Below are positions 51,887 through 61,132 of a stretch of DNA of 64,000 nt, piece after piece. The stretch spans positions 2,802,501 to 2,866,500 of the forward strand of contig NZ_JOMG01000002.1 of assembly GCF_000711225.1 (NCBI RefSeq), read 5' to 3'. The notes beneath the pieces were generated by a model. It saw only the letters and a program-made list of their open reading frames with translations. It was not told the origin of the DNA and ran no database searches. Within the stretch, counting starts at the first letter, position 1, and each line of letters begins with the position of its first letter. The position numbers were made by a program, and so were the translations under genes. The stretch comes from Pelobacter seleniigenes DSM 18267 (GTDB taxonomy: Bacteria > Desulfobacterota > Desulfuromonadia > Desulfuromonadales > Geopsychrobacteraceae).

Positions 51887-53407
51887 ATGGAGACTTTAGG
51901 TTTTTTGATGCAGGGCTTTGAAGTCGCCCTGACTCCGCTTAATCTGGGGCTCGCCCTGCTGGGTGCTTTTCTGGGAACCATCATCGGTGCGTTACCTGGT
52001 CTGGGCCCTTCCAACGGGGTCGCTATTCTGATCCCGCTGGCATTCAGCTTGCGGTTACCGCCGGCGACAGCTTTGATCATGCTGACCAGCGTTTATTATG
52101 GCGCCATGTACGGCGGTCGGATCTCCAGTATTCTGTTGAATATTCCCGGCGACGAACCGGCCTTGATGACCACTCTGGACGGTTACCCCATGGCCAAGCA
52201 AGGCAAGGCCGGTGAAGCTCTTGCGATTTCGGCGGTCTCGTCCTTTGTCGGGGGGTTGATCGCCACCTTCGGACTGCTGTTGTTTGCCCCGTTACTGGCT
52301 AAATTTGCCCTGTTTTTCGGGCCCGCCGAGTATTTTGTCCTGTTTGTCCTGGCTTTTACCACCATCGGCGGGATCAGCAGCAAAAACCAATTCAAGTCGC
52401 TGCTGGCCGCTTCCATCGGTTTGATGATTTCAACCATCGGTCTTGATCCCGCCACCGGGGAGCCGCGTTATACCCTGAACCAGATGGAGCTGTTCGAAGG
52501 GGTCAATTTTCTGGTTGCCATCGTCGGCCTGTTCGCCATCAGCGAAATCCTCTTCTTTCTCGAAGACAGTCATGCCGGCACGACCGTCAAGGTCACGGTC
52601 AATAAGTTCAAGTTGAAGTGGAAAGAGCTGTTCAGCCTGACCTGGACCACCTTACGCAGCAGCGTGATCGGCTTTGTGGCAGGGGTGCTGCCCGGAGCCG
52701 GAGCATCTCTCGGCAGTTTCCTTTCCTACACCATTGAAAAACGGCTGGTCGATCATGACGGGACGTTCGGAACCGGGGATCCCCGCGGGGTTGCCGCTCC
52801 GGAAGCGGGCAACAATGCCGCTGCCGGGGGAGCCCTGGTGCCCATGCTGACCCTCGGGGTGCCGGGCAGCGGGACCACCGCCGTGTTGCTGGCCATGTTG
52901 ATGTCGATGAATATCACGCCCGGTCCGCTGTTGTTTCAGCAGCACCCGGACGTGGTGTGGGGGCTGATCGCGGCTTTGTTTATCGGCAACTTTATGCTGT
53001 TGGTCCTGAACCTGCCGCTGGTCGGCTTTTTTGCCAAATTGCTGATGGTCCCTTCCCATGTGCTGATGCCGATTGTCGCCATCGTCGGCTTGATCGGGAT
53101 CTATTCCATCAGTCACAGCCCATTCGACCTTTTTATGATGATCGCATTCGGCGTGGGCGGCTGGTTGTTGCGGAAACTTGACGTTCCGCTGGTGCCAATA
53201 ATTCTGGGTATTCTGCTCGGTCAATTGATGGAGGATAATCTGCGCCGGGCCTTGAATATCAGTAACGGCGACTGGACGGTTTTGTGGCGCAGCCCCCTCT
53301 GTATCGGTTTGTGGCTGATGGCCATAACCGGTTTGGTGTTGCCGTTCTTCCTGGGAAAATTTTTCCGGGTTAAGCAGCGCGAAACAGAAGGAGATGTCCC
53401 GGATTAG
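51887..53407 (+). CDS. tctA: Tripartite tricarboxylate transporter large membrane subunit
   Basis: A 506-aa inner-membrane permease of the TctA family (about 11-12 helices). Hallmarks are LGTIIGALPGLGPSNGVAILIPL, YYGAMYGGRISSILLNIPGD, the duplicated second half GVLPGAGASLGSFLSYTIEKR, EAGNNAAAGGALVPMLTLGVPGS. It forms the translocation path for the solute captured by TctC. It starts directly at 51887 and is followed by a strong terminator. Confidence 0.94.
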   Translation: METLGFLMQGFEVALTPLNLGLALLGAFLGTIIGALPGLGPSNGVAILIPLAFSLRLPPATALIMLTSVYYGAMYGGRISSILLNIPGDEPALMTTLDGYPMAKQGKAGEALAISAVSSFVGGLIATFGLLLFAPLLAKFALFFGPAEYFVLFVLAFTTIGGISSKNQFKSLLAASIGLMISTIGLDPATGEPRYTLNQMELFEGVNFLVAIVGLFAISEILFFLEDSHAGTTVKVTVNKFKLKWKELFSLTWTTLRSSVIGFVAGVLPGAGASLGSFLSYTIEKRLVDHDGTFGTGDPRGVAAPEAGNNAAAGGALVPMLTLGVPGSGTTAVLLAMLMSMNITPGPLLFQQHPDVVWGLIAALFIGNFMLLVLNLPLVGFFAKLLMVPSHVLMPIVAIVGLIGIYSISHSPFDLFMMIAFGVGGWLLRKLDVPLVPIILGILLGQLMEDNLRRALNISNGDWTVLWRSPLCIGLWLMAITGLVLPFFLGKFFRVKQRETEGDVPD

Positions 53408-53431
53408 TGATCCGTCGATTTTGAGGTAATA

Positions 53432-53466
53432 AAGCGGCAGAGTCCTGGGCTCTGCCGCTTTTTTTT
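53432..53466 (+). terminator. Rho-independent terminator of tctCBA
   Basis: AAGCGGCAGAG (53432-53442) pairs with CTCTGCCGCTT (53450-53460), followed by T residues to 53466. Confidence 0.93.
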
Positions 53467-53715
53467 AGGAAAAGAGTAGCCTCGGCCGGATTGTCTCTGT
53501 TGCGGTTGTTGCAAACAAGCTTGAATCTTTTGCCGGCCTTGGTTAGATTCCAACCCGGACGCACAGTTTCCGGCGCAGGCCTTGGGGGCGTTCGGGCTGC
53601 TGCTGGTGGTTATTTTGGGGCTGAAAAAATCGACCAGCGGGTGGTATTTTGGTTTTTTCAGGGTTACGGGACATGTTTCGTAATCAGCTGGAATCACAAC
53701 TCAAAAACGGATAGG

Positions 53716-54744
53716 ATGATGAGCTATCGGATTGCCATTAATGGTTATGGACGGATCGGACAAAGTGTTTTAAGAGCCCTGTACGGCAACCGGCAGGACA
53801 GTGGACTGAAGGTGGTTGCCATCAATGATCTGGCCGATCTGGATACCTTGACCTACCTGACCCAGTATGACACCACTCATGGCCGATTTCCGGTTCCAGT
53901 CCATAATGACGGCACGTTGATGTGGGTTGACGGAGACCCGATCCGGACTTTCAATCAGCTTGACCCAAGCCGGTTGCCGTGGGCGGAACTGGAGGTCGAC
54001 CTGGTGATGGAGTGTAGCGGGAGCTATACGGATCGGGCTACAGCGGAAAAGCATATTCGGGCCGGGGCTGGCAAGCTGCTTTTTTCACAACCGGCCGCGG
54101 ACGATATTGATGCCACCGTGGTCTATGGGTTTAATCACCAGATTCTGCGTGCTGAGCAGCGAATTGTTTCCAACGCATCCTGTACCACCAATTGTGTTGT
54201 TCCAATTCTGGATTTGCTGGATCGGGAATTCCATATTATCAGCGGGCTCAGCACGACAATCCATTCCGCCATGAACGATCAGCCGGTTATCGATCGTTAT
54301 CACCGCAGCGATTTGCGCCTGACGCGCAGTGCCATGCATTCGATCATCCCGGTCAAAACCGGTCTGGCCCGGGGCATCACCAAATTTCTGCCCCACCTCG
54401 ATGGCAAAATGGAGTGTCTGCATCTGCGCGTGCCAACCATCAATGTTTCCCTGATGGACCTGTCCATTCATGTGGAGAAAAATGTCGATATAGCGATGGT
54501 GAACAAGATCTTTGCAACGGCGGCTGAGACGGAGCTGAAAGGCCTGCTCGGCTACAGCGAGCAGCCCCATGCCTCCGTCGATTTCAATACCGATTCTCGG
54601 TCGGCAGTGGTGGATGGCACCCAGACTCGGGTCGGCAACGGAAACTTGATCAAAATGATGGTTTGGTTTGATAATGAATGGGCCTATGCCAGTCGCATGC
54701 TTGATGTTGCCCGTTACTGGTTGGCTCTGGAAACTGCCGGTTGA
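53716..54744 (+). CDS. epd: Erythrose-4-phosphate dehydrogenase-like protein (GAPDH family)
   Basis: A 342-aa GAPDH-family enzyme. It has the NAD site INGYGRIGQSVLRAL, catalytic Cys in [12 protein letters not shown], and His in TIHSAMNDQPVIDRYH. Features such as DATVVYGFN, RAEQRIVSNASC, HSAMNDQPVID and DGTQTRVG match Epd rather than glycolytic GAPDH. Epd oxidises erythrose 4-phosphate for pyridoxal phosphate synthesis; a role as a second GAPDH is possible. ATG 53716 and ATG 53719 are both usable. The gene is alone between two terminators; the adjacent PLP enzymes could use the cofactor, though no linkage is implied. Confidence 0.82.
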   Translation: MMSYRIAINGYGRIGQSVLRALYGNRQDSGLKVVAINDLADLDTLTYLTQYDTTHGRFPVPVHNDGTLMWVDGDPIRTFNQLDPSRLPWAELEVDLVMECSGSYTDRATAEKHIRAGAGKLLFSQPAADDIDATVVYGFNHQILRAEQRIVSNASCTTNCVVPILDLLDREFHIISGLSTTIHSAMNDQPVIDRYHRSDLRLTRSAMHSIIPVKTGLARGITKFLPHLDGKMECLHLRVPTINVSLMDLSIHVEKNVDIAMVNKIFATAAETELKGLLGYSEQPHASVDFNTDSRSAVVDGTQTRVGNGNLIKMMVWFDNEWAYASRMLDVARYWLALETAG

Positions 54745-54796
54745 GATCGAACCGCCCGAACCTGGCTCTGCTCCCGCTGGGCCGTAGTTTTTATCG

Positions 54797-54829
54797 AAAG
54801 TCCCCGCCAATTTGGCGGGGACTTTTTTT
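54797..54829. terminator. Terminator between epd-like gene and PLP-enzyme gene
   Basis: AAAGTCCCCGCC (54797-54808) pairs with GGCGGGGACTTT (54814-54825) and is followed by TTTTTTT on the plus strand; it can also serve the convergent gene ending at 54867. Confidence 0.92.
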
Positions 54830-54866
54830 GTCAACGATGTAAAGGCCTTTTGACTGCCGGACTTGT

Positions 54867-56324
54867 TTACAGGCCGACCCTGCTGTTGAAATCATTGATC
54901 AGTTCGTCGATTTCAGCGGCCTGGTTGAGGGTTTTGGTCCAGAAATTTTCATGATCGTACCACTGGGCGTTCAGCTCGCTCAGATCTTTGGCCTGTTGCT
55001 CGATCCAGGTGAAATATTTGAGGTTGTGAATAGCCTTCTTGTCGTAGTAGCTGAGCTCTTTAGTGTTGTCGTAGCTCAGGGAGTGCAGCAGTTCCAGGTC
55101 CCGCTCGGCGTTGGCTCCGCTGTATGCTCCTCTGGTCTGCTCAAGCTCCTTGATGCGTGAGCCGTACAGCTGCATGGAATCGGTGGCGATGGTGACCAGA
55201 TAATCGTTTTCCGTCAGTTCGTTGTATTTGGCGAATTTGATCGCCGCAAGCATGTTGCCGATGCCGGAGATGCCGAGCAGGTCGAGCTGGTCGACCAGTT
55301 CTGGGGAGACGCCTTCTTTTTTGAGCAGGTCGCGCCCCTGGGTTTCGTTGAACAGGCGCAGGGTGCGGATGGCTTTTTCATCATCCACGGCAATCACGAA
55401 GTCGGTATCTTTGCAGTCATGAACCCAGGGTACATGTTTGTCGCCGATCCCTTCGATGCGATGGTCGCCAAAGCCGTTGCGCAGCAGGGTCGGGCATTCC
55501 AGGGCTTCAGCCACCGCGATCTGCAGTTTCGGGAACCTGGTCTTCAGGTAATAGCCCGCAGCCAGGGTGCCGCCGGAGCCGGAGGAAGAAATGTAGCCGG
55601 CAAAATTTTCCCCGGCGCCGAGGTAATGCTGGACCAGTTCCTCGATGGCGCTGCCGGTTACATTGTAGTGCCAGAGCGGATTGCCCATCTCATCAAACTG
55701 GTTGAAGATCTGTAAATTTTCCCCGGAATTGCGCAGCTCCCAGCATTTGTCGAAGATCTCCTTGACGTTCGATTCGCACCCCGGCGTGGCGATGACTTCG
55801 CCGGCGACGGTCTTCAGCCAGTCGAAGCGCTCCTGGGACATCTCCTCCGGGAGAATGGCGATGGCATGGTTGGCGAGCAGGGCTGAGATATAAGCGCCTC
55901 CGCGGCAGTAGTTGCCGGTCGACGGCCAGACCGCCTTGGTGGTCTGGGGATCGAACTGGCCGGACACCAGGCGTGGAATCAGGCAACCATAAGTTGCGCC
56001 GACCTTGTGCGCGCCGGTGGGGAACCATTTGCCGGACAGCACGATGATCTTGGCTTTGCAGCCGGTCAGCTCCGGCGGCAGAACAAAATGGTTGACGCCA
56101 CCGTAAAGGCCGCCCGACTCTTTCTGCTCGTTCTTCCAGGTGATGCGGAACAGGTTGAGGGGGTTGACTTCCCAGAGGCCGACCGAGGTCAGCGCTTCCC
56201 TGATCTTGGCCGGGACTTTCTCCGGGTTCTTCATCATCTCGAAGGTCGGCAGCAGAATGCCTTTCTCCCGGCAGTAGGCTGCGTTCTTATCCCTGATGTC
56301 GTTATTGATTGCTAGATCGATCAT
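54867..56324 (-). CDS. Fold-type II PLP-dependent enzyme, cysteine-synthase superfamily (485 aa)
   Basis: A 485-aa PLP enzyme. The cofactor Lys lies in WFPTGAHKVGATYGC; phosphate binding is by SSSGSGGTLAAGY. The remainder (AVWPSTGNYCRGGAYISALLA, DSMQLYGSR) defines a long subfamily often called PLP-dependent protein beta subunit; it is longer than cysteine synthase (about 310). OrtB, the PLP subunit of 2-amino-4-ketopentanoate thiolase, is a distant possibility, but no OrtA is next to it. ATG 56324 follows AAGGAG; the upstream threonine-synthase-like stop is 14 bp away. It lies in an operon with that gene and the YheO-like regulator. Confidence 0.78.
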   Translation of the reverse strand: MIDLAINNDIRDKNAAYCREKGILLPTFEMMKNPEKVPAKIREALTSVGLWEVNPLNLFRITWKNEQKESGGLYGGVNHFVLPPELTGCKAKIIVLSGKWFPTGAHKVGATYGCLIPRLVSGQFDPQTTKAVWPSTGNYCRGGAYISALLANHAIAILPEEMSQERFDWLKTVAGEVIATPGCESNVKEIFDKCWELRNSGENLQIFNQFDEMGNPLWHYNVTGSAIEELVQHYLGAGENFAGYISSSGSGGTLAAGYYLKTRFPKLQIAVAEALECPTLLRNGFGDHRIEGIGDKHVPWVHDCKDTDFVIAVDDEKAIRTLRLFNETQGRDLLKKEGVSPELVDQLDLLGISGIGNMLAAIKFAKYNELTENDYLVTIATDSMQLYGSRIKELEQTRGAYSGANAERDLELLHSLSYDNTKELSYYDKKAIHNLKYFTWIEQQAKDLSELNAQWYDHENFWTKTLNQAAEIDELINDFNSRVGL

Positions 56325-56337
56325 TGCAACATTCTCC

Positions 56338-57513
56338 TTATAGAATTTCAGCAATTGATTTGATGGCTTGTTGTGGTGCGCTGATCCCTTGCAGGGCCGC
56401 TGCGACGTCTTTCAGGCCATTGCCGGTAGTGATGACGACGATGCGAGCCTCGCTCGGCAGTTGGTGCTGCTCCTGCAGGAAACCGGCATAGGCGGTGGCT
56501 CCGGCGGGTTCGGTAAAGAGGCCGCTGCTGCTGGCGAGTTCATGCTGGGCGCTGAGGATAGCCTCATCGCTCACCCGAATCACCCGGCCCTGATGGTCCT
56601 TCAGCAGCTTGCGGGCATGGTAGCCGTTTCTGGGCACATCCACGCAGATCGAGTCGGCGATAGTGTGGGTCGGAATATTCTCGAAACGGCCGGAATCCCA
56701 GGCCCGGTAAAGGGCGTCACTGGTGGCTGCCTGGACTGCGTAGACGACCGGCATTTTGTCGATGATGCCGAGCTGAAGCAGATCCTTGAACCCCTTGATG
56801 ACCCCGGCGACGATACAGCCGTCACCGGCGGAAACGAAGACATAGTCCGGGGCCTGGCGCAACTGCTGAAAGATTTCCAGGGACACGGTTTTTTTTCCCT
56901 CGATGGTCATCGGGTTATAGGCGGTGTTGCGGTTCATGCCGCCTTTATTGCGCGAATACTCCAGGGAAAAATCATAGGCCAGGTCGTAATTGCCCTGTAC
57001 CTTGTGAACCGTGGCGCCGTACTGCAGCGCCTGCACGATCTTGGCTTGTGGCGCTGCTTCGGGCAGGAAGATGGTGATCTTCTGCGCAGCTGCGGCACCG
57101 ATCCCGGCCATGGATGAACCTGCATTTCCGGTCGAGGCGAGGACGATTTCGTTGATGTTGTGCTTTTTGGCAAAGGCTGAGACCAGGAAGGACGCCCGGT
57201 CCTTGAACGAAAAGGTCGGGTTGACGCCGTCATCCTTGATGTAGAGCTGAGCAAAGCCGGTCTTGTTACGCAGATTCCCGGGTTGCCACAGGGGGGTGTT
57301 GCCGACCGGGACGGGTGGGAAATACTCCTTTTCGACCGGCAGCAGATCGAACACGGAAAACTGAGCGCTGGCCGTGCCGGTCAGGTTAACTTCAAGGATG
57401 CCCCGAACCGGCTCGTCCGGCTGCTGGTGGCCGGAACAGGCCGGGCAGACCATGAGCTCCGGGCTGATCGCATGGCGGGCACCGCATTCGGTGCAGAGAT
57501 AATCGAATGTCAT
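56338..57513 (-). CDS. Threonine-synthase-like PLP enzyme with zinc ribbon
   Basis: A 391-aa fold-type II PLP enzyme. An N-terminal zinc-ribbon-like motif (YLCTECGARHAISPELMVCPACSG) precedes the threonine-synthase-type core: PLP Lys in NPTFSFKDRASF, STGNAGSSMAGIGAAAA, VSAGDGCIVAGVIKG and TTGNGLKD. It resembles ThrC but is in a catabolic setting, next to the 485-aa PLP enzyme and across from diaminopropionate ammonia-lyase, so it may act on another amino acid such as a phosphorylated or diamino substrate. ATG 57513 follows GGAAAAG-like sequence. The substrate is unknown. Confidence 0.82.
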   Translation of the reverse strand: MTFDYLCTECGARHAISPELMVCPACSGHQQPDEPVRGILEVNLTGTASAQFSVFDLLPVEKEYFPPVPVGNTPLWQPGNLRNKTGFAQLYIKDDGVNPTFSFKDRASFLVSAFAKKHNINEIVLASTGNAGSSMAGIGAAAAQKITIFLPEAAPQAKIVQALQYGATVHKVQGNYDLAYDFSLEYSRNKGGMNRNTAYNPMTIEGKKTVSLEIFQQLRQAPDYVFVSAGDGCIVAGVIKGFKDLLQLGIIDKMPVVYAVQAATSDALYRAWDSGRFENIPTHTIADSICVDVPRNGYHARKLLKDHQGRVIRVSDEAILSAQHELASSSGLFTEPAGATAYAGFLQEQHQLPSEARIVVITTGNGLKDVAAALQGISAPQQAIKSIAEIL

Positions 57514-57549
57514 GTTTTTTTCGTCTTTGGAAAAGTTATGAAGGCAGAG

Positions 57550-58233
57550 CTAATTGTTGTTGTCTTTCAGCTCCCGAATATAGCTGTAGATCGTATATTT
57601 CGATAATTTCAGCTCTTTGGCGACGAGCTGGACCGAGCCTTTGATGTCGAACAGACCTTTTTCATGCAGGCCGTAGACAATATATTTATTCTTTTCATGG
57701 TTCGGGATGTTGATGTTGGTACTGATATCAATCACCACGTCATTGACGGCATTATGGATCAACTCTTCAACGCTGTTGGCGCTGAGCTGCTCTTTGTTTT
57801 CCGTGCTCTGTAGGTTGTTCGGTCCGTGGAACAGGCTGAAGGTCGAGATGAATTCGGTCAGGGGGATGGTCATGTTGAAATTGATGCCAAGCAGGCCGAT
57901 CGGCTTGTCTTTATTGACAATAACCGTAAACAGCGAGCGCATCGGTTCACCCTTGGCACTGCTGGTGGTGTAACAGGAGCGGTCCTGCTGCTTGTTGTCC
58001 AGATAGTCAAGGACGATCTGCGCCCCTTGCTCGGACAGCGGTGAACCGATTGTGCGGTTGGTGTGGTGGTTGTTGACAATTTTGATGATGGCGTGTTCCG
58101 GATCTTCAAAACTGTGCAGGGTGACTTCGCAATGGCTGCCTAAAAAAGCGGCGATTCCATCGACAATATCTTCATGAGCTGAGAGGATTTTTCGATCTGT
58201 TTCCGTCAGCTTGGTTTTGATTCTACTTAACAT
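57550..58233 (-). CDS. YheO-type PAS / helix-turn-helix regulator (DauR-like)
   Basis: A 227-aa regulator. N-terminal YheO-like PAS domain (about 20-125; ILSAHEDIVDGIAAFLG, GSPLSEQGAQIVLDYL, GLLGINFNMT) and a C-terminal helix-turn-helix (KGSVQLVAKELKLSKYTIYSYIREL). The architecture is that of D-arginine-utilisation repressor DauR and similar controllers of amino-acid catabolism. ATG 58233. It is first in the leftward operon with the two PLP enzymes and diverges from the diaminopropionate ammonia-lyase gene, so it may regulate both. Confidence 0.85.
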   Translation of the reverse strand: MLSRIKTKLTETDRKILSAHEDIVDGIAAFLGSHCEVTLHSFEDPEHAIIKIVNNHHTNRTIGSPLSEQGAQIVLDYLDNKQQDRSCYTTSSAKGEPMRSLFTVIVNKDKPIGLLGINFNMTIPLTEFISTFSLFHGPNNLQSTENKEQLSANSVEELIHNAVNDVVIDISTNINIPNHEKNKYIVYGLHEKGLFDIKGSVQLVAKELKLSKYTIYSYIRELKDNNN

Positions 58234-58667
58234 TGATTCGGTCCTTTGGCTCCTATGAAATTTTTTAGATAATATAAAAAAACTTGTAAGACTTCAACAA
58301 ACAATACGCATTTCTCCCTGAACAGTTCGGATTGTTCCTTTTTCGGCCGACTCTTTTCCCCGCTTCCAGCCTCCTCTGGCAGAGTGTATGCCGTGGGCGA
58401 GAGGTTGCCTGCCTGGTGCTGCAGTAAGCTGGTCAATTAGCAGTAACTGCCCGTTTTTTAGGCACTGTGTTCCTCGCGAAGGTTTCTCTTGTAGATGTTT
58501 TTCCGCTCTGGCAGGTGTTGCTGTCGGGCCGATCTGTCGGCCTTGGCGGTGGAGTCGGGTGCGGCTCAGGCTGAGGAAAAATTTTATGAGAGACATTAAG
58601 TTTTGACTTGAACAAAAAATTTTATGATATAAAATAATTTGTAGAACGGACGGAAAGGAGCACAACG
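58234..58667. promoter_or_regulatory. Divergent promoter region with A/T-rich palindrome before ygeX
   Basis: ATTTTAT-GAT-ATAAAAT (58619-58635) is a 7-bp-arm inverted repeat overlapping the presumed -10 of the ygeX promoter; TTGACT lies at 58603-58608. A second A/T-rich run (TATATTATC on the minus strand near 58275) lies before the regulator gene. The palindrome is a candidate operator for the YheO-like regulator. No gene was found in these 434 bp. Confidence 0.5.
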
Positions 58668-59873
58668 ATGTGCGAAAAAGATATGCTGTATGTTCTGAAC
58701 AATCCGGTTGTCGATGGAAAATTCCCCACCTTCTCAACGGATGCAGCGCAGGATGCAATGAGGCTTCATGCGAGCATTCCCGGTTATCAATCAACCCCGC
58801 TTGCCCATCTCGGTCGACTGGCCAAGGTGTGGGGCCTTAAGGATCTGTATATCAAAGACGAGTCGTATCGATTCGGTTTGAATGCATTCAAGGTGCTGGG
58901 TGGAAGCTATGCGGTGGCCAACCTGCTCTGCGAAAAGCTCGGCAAATCCATTGGTGAAGTTGATTTTGACTATCTGATCAGTGCCGCGGTCCGTCGCCAG
59001 CTCGGAGATATGACCTTTGTGACAGCGACGGATGGCAATCACGGTCGCGGTATCGCCTGGGCTGCGGAAAAGCTGCAGCAGAAGGCGGTGGTCTATATGC
59101 CGAAGGGCTCGGCGGCCGCCCGGGTAAAGAGCATCGAGGCGCACGGCGCCACGGTCCACGTCACCGATCTGAATTACGATGAAGCGGTCCGGCTGGCCTC
59201 TGAGCAGGCCGCGAAAAACGGCTGGTATATGGTCCAGGATACGGCCTGGGAAGGGTATACCAAGATCCCGACCTGGATCATGCAGGGCTATATGACCATG
59301 GCCATGGAAGCTATCGGGCAGCTCGGGGAACAACAGCCGACCCATGTGTTTATCCAGGCGGGGGTCGGGGCCATGGCTGGTGCCGTCCAGGGCCTGCTGG
59401 TCGAATACTATAAGGACAAACCGCCGGTAACAGTCATTGTCGAGCCGAAAAATGCCGCCTGTCTGTACAAGTCGGCGGCCGTCGGCGACGGCCTGCCCCA
59501 TGCGGTGAGCGGTGATTTGCAGACCATCATGGCCGGGTTGGCCTGTGGCGAGCCCAACCCCATCGGCTGGGATATCCTCAAGCAGAGTGCGTCCTGCTTC
59601 ATGAGTGTCGACGACTACCTGGCCGCGAACGGCATGCGCATTCTTTCCTGTCCAGTGCTTGGCGACGACCGGGTCATCGCCGGTGAATCGGGTTCCATCG
59701 GTGTCGGCGTGCTTGACCTGATCATGAACGATGCGGACTACCGGGAATTGAAGAACGCCTTGGGCCTGGGGGCGGATTCCGTGGTGCTGCTGTTCAATAC
59801 CGAAGGGAACACCGATCCGGTCAACTTCAGGCAGATCGTCTGGTACGGCAAACATTTGAAACCGAAACAATAA
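58668..59873 (+). CDS. ygeX: 2,3-diaminopropionate ammonia-lyase
   Basis: A 401-aa PLP enzyme. Cofactor Lys in [45 protein letters not shown] and the Gly-rich [13 protein letters not shown] are those of diaminopropionate ammonia-lyase (YgeX). It cleaves 2,3-diaminopropionate to pyruvate and two ammonia via an aminoacrylate intermediate. ATG 58668 lies behind AAAGGAGCACAACG. It leads the operon ygeX-ygeY-carbamate kinase-ygeW-ridA, a gene set found with anaerobic purine (urate/xanthine) degradation. Confidence 0.93.
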   Translation: MCEKDMLYVLNNPVVDGKFPTFSTDAAQDAMRLHASIPGYQSTPLAHLGRLAKVWGLKDLYIKDESYRFGLNAFKVLGGSYAVANLLCEKLGKSIGEVDFDYLISAAVRRQLGDMTFVTATDGNHGRGIAWAAEKLQQKAVVYMPKGSAAARVKSIEAHGATVHVTDLNYDEAVRLASEQAAKNGWYMVQDTAWEGYTKIPTWIMQGYMTMAMEAIGQLGEQQPTHVFIQAGVGAMAGAVQGLLVEYYKDKPPVTVIVEPKNAACLYKSAAVGDGLPHAVSGDLQTIMAGLACGEPNPIGWDILKQSASCFMSVDDYLAANGMRILSCPVLGDDRVIAGESGSIGVGVLDLIMNDADYRELKNALGLGADSVVLLFNTEGNTDPVNFRQIVWYGKHLKPKQ

Positions 59874-59919
59874 AAATATCGCAAAAAGACCTTTAAACAT
59901 TGTTGCTAGGGAGGAAAAA

Positions 59920-61122
59920 ATGCAGGATTTCGATAAGATTTTAGAGCTGGCCCGTGAATATAAAGCCGATATGACCAAATTTTTGCGCGATATGGTGCGG
60001 ATTCCCAGTGAAAGCTGCGACGAGAAAAAGGTCGTTCTACGGATCAAGGAAGAGATGGAAAAAGTCGGTTTTGACAAGGTCGAAATCGACGGCCTCGGTA
60101 ACGTGCTCGGCACCATCGGCCACGGCAAGCGCCTGATCGCCTATGATGCTCATATCGATACGGTCGGTATCGGCAACCGCGACAACTGGACCTTCGATCC
60201 CTACGAAGGTTATGAAGATGACGAAACCATCGGCGGGCGTGGGACCAGCGACCAGGAAGGCGGCATGGCGGCCATGGTCTATGCCGGCAAGATCATCAAA
60301 GACCTTGGACTTGAAGATGAATATACCCTGGTGATGGTCGGTTCGGTTATGGAAGAAGACTGCGACGGGCTGTGCTGGCAGTACATCATCAAAGAACTGG
60401 GCCTGAAGCCGGAGTTCGTTATCTCCACCGAGCCGACCGATGGCGGCATCTATCGCGGCCAGCGTGGGCGCATGGAGATCAAGGTCTCCGTCAGTGGTGT
60501 CAGCTGTCACGGTTCCGCTCCGGAGCGCGGCGACAACGCGATCTTCAAAATGGCGCCGATTCTTCAGGAGCTGGAAGAATTGCATAAAAACCTGATTACG
60601 GATGACTTCCTCGGCAAGGGGTCGCTGACCGTTTCCGAAGTCTTCTCCACCTCGCCGTCCCGTTGCGCCGTTGCCGACAGCTGCTCTGTATCCATCGACC
60701 GGCGGCTGACCAAAGGCGAGGACAAGGACTATGCCCTGAACCAGATTCGCAACCTGCCGGCTGCCCAAAAAGCCGGGGCCAAGGTGGAAATGTATACCTA
60801 CGAACGCCCGGCCTACACTGATCTGGTCTACCCGACCGACTGTTATTTCCCGTCCTGGGTGGTTGAAGAGGAGCATGTCGCCGTTCAGTCCGTGGCGGAA
60901 GCCTACCGGAGCCTGTTCAAAAAGGAACCGCGCATCGACAAATGGACCTTTTCGACCAACGGGGTGTCCATTACCGGAATGTTCGGCATCCCGACCGTCG
61001 GTTTCGGCCCCGGCAAGGAAGCCCAGGCCCATGCGCCGAACGAAAAAACCTGGAAGGAAGATTTGGTGACCTGTGCAGCTGTTTATGCCGCTTTGCCTAA
61101 AATCTATTTGACCAAGGTCTGA
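59920..61122 (+). CDS. ygeY: M20-family hydrolase YgeY
   Basis: A 400-aa M20-type metallohydrolase. Metal-binding His/Asp appear in [10 protein letters not shown] and [14 protein letters not shown], the catalytic Glu pair in [12 protein letters not shown], and further ligands in STEPTDGG. The dimerisation domain carries the His in [12 protein letters not shown]. It is a close relative of YgeY, thought to act on an N-carbamoyl or acyl diamino acid in the same pathway as YgeX. ATG 59920 follows AGGGAGGAAAAA. Confidence 0.92.
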   Translation: MQDFDKILELAREYKADMTKFLRDMVRIPSESCDEKKVVLRIKEEMEKVGFDKVEIDGLGNVLGTIGHGKRLIAYDAHIDTVGIGNRDNWTFDPYEGYEDDETIGGRGTSDQEGGMAAMVYAGKIIKDLGLEDEYTLVMVGSVMEEDCDGLCWQYIIKELGLKPEFVISTEPTDGGIYRGQRGRMEIKVSVSGVSCHGSAPERGDNAIFKMAPILQELEELHKNLITDDFLGKGSLTVSEVFSTSPSRCAVADSCSVSIDRRLTKGEDKDYALNQIRNLPAAQKAGAKVEMYTYERPAYTDLVYPTDCYFPSWVVEEEHVAVQSVAEAYRSLFKKEPRIDKWTFSTNGVSITGMFGIPTVGFGPGKEAQAHAPNEKTWKEDLVTCAAVYAALPKIYLTKV

Positions 61123-61132
61123 GAGGTGACGC

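Noticed and set aside
53491-53715. 75-residue N-terminal extension of the Epd-like protein
   Set aside because: The extension has no similarity to the family, and the normal GAPDH-type N-terminus begins at 53716/53719.
58791-60128. A 445-codon minus-strand open frame
   Set aside because: Antisense to ygeX and ygeY, with no recognisable domain.
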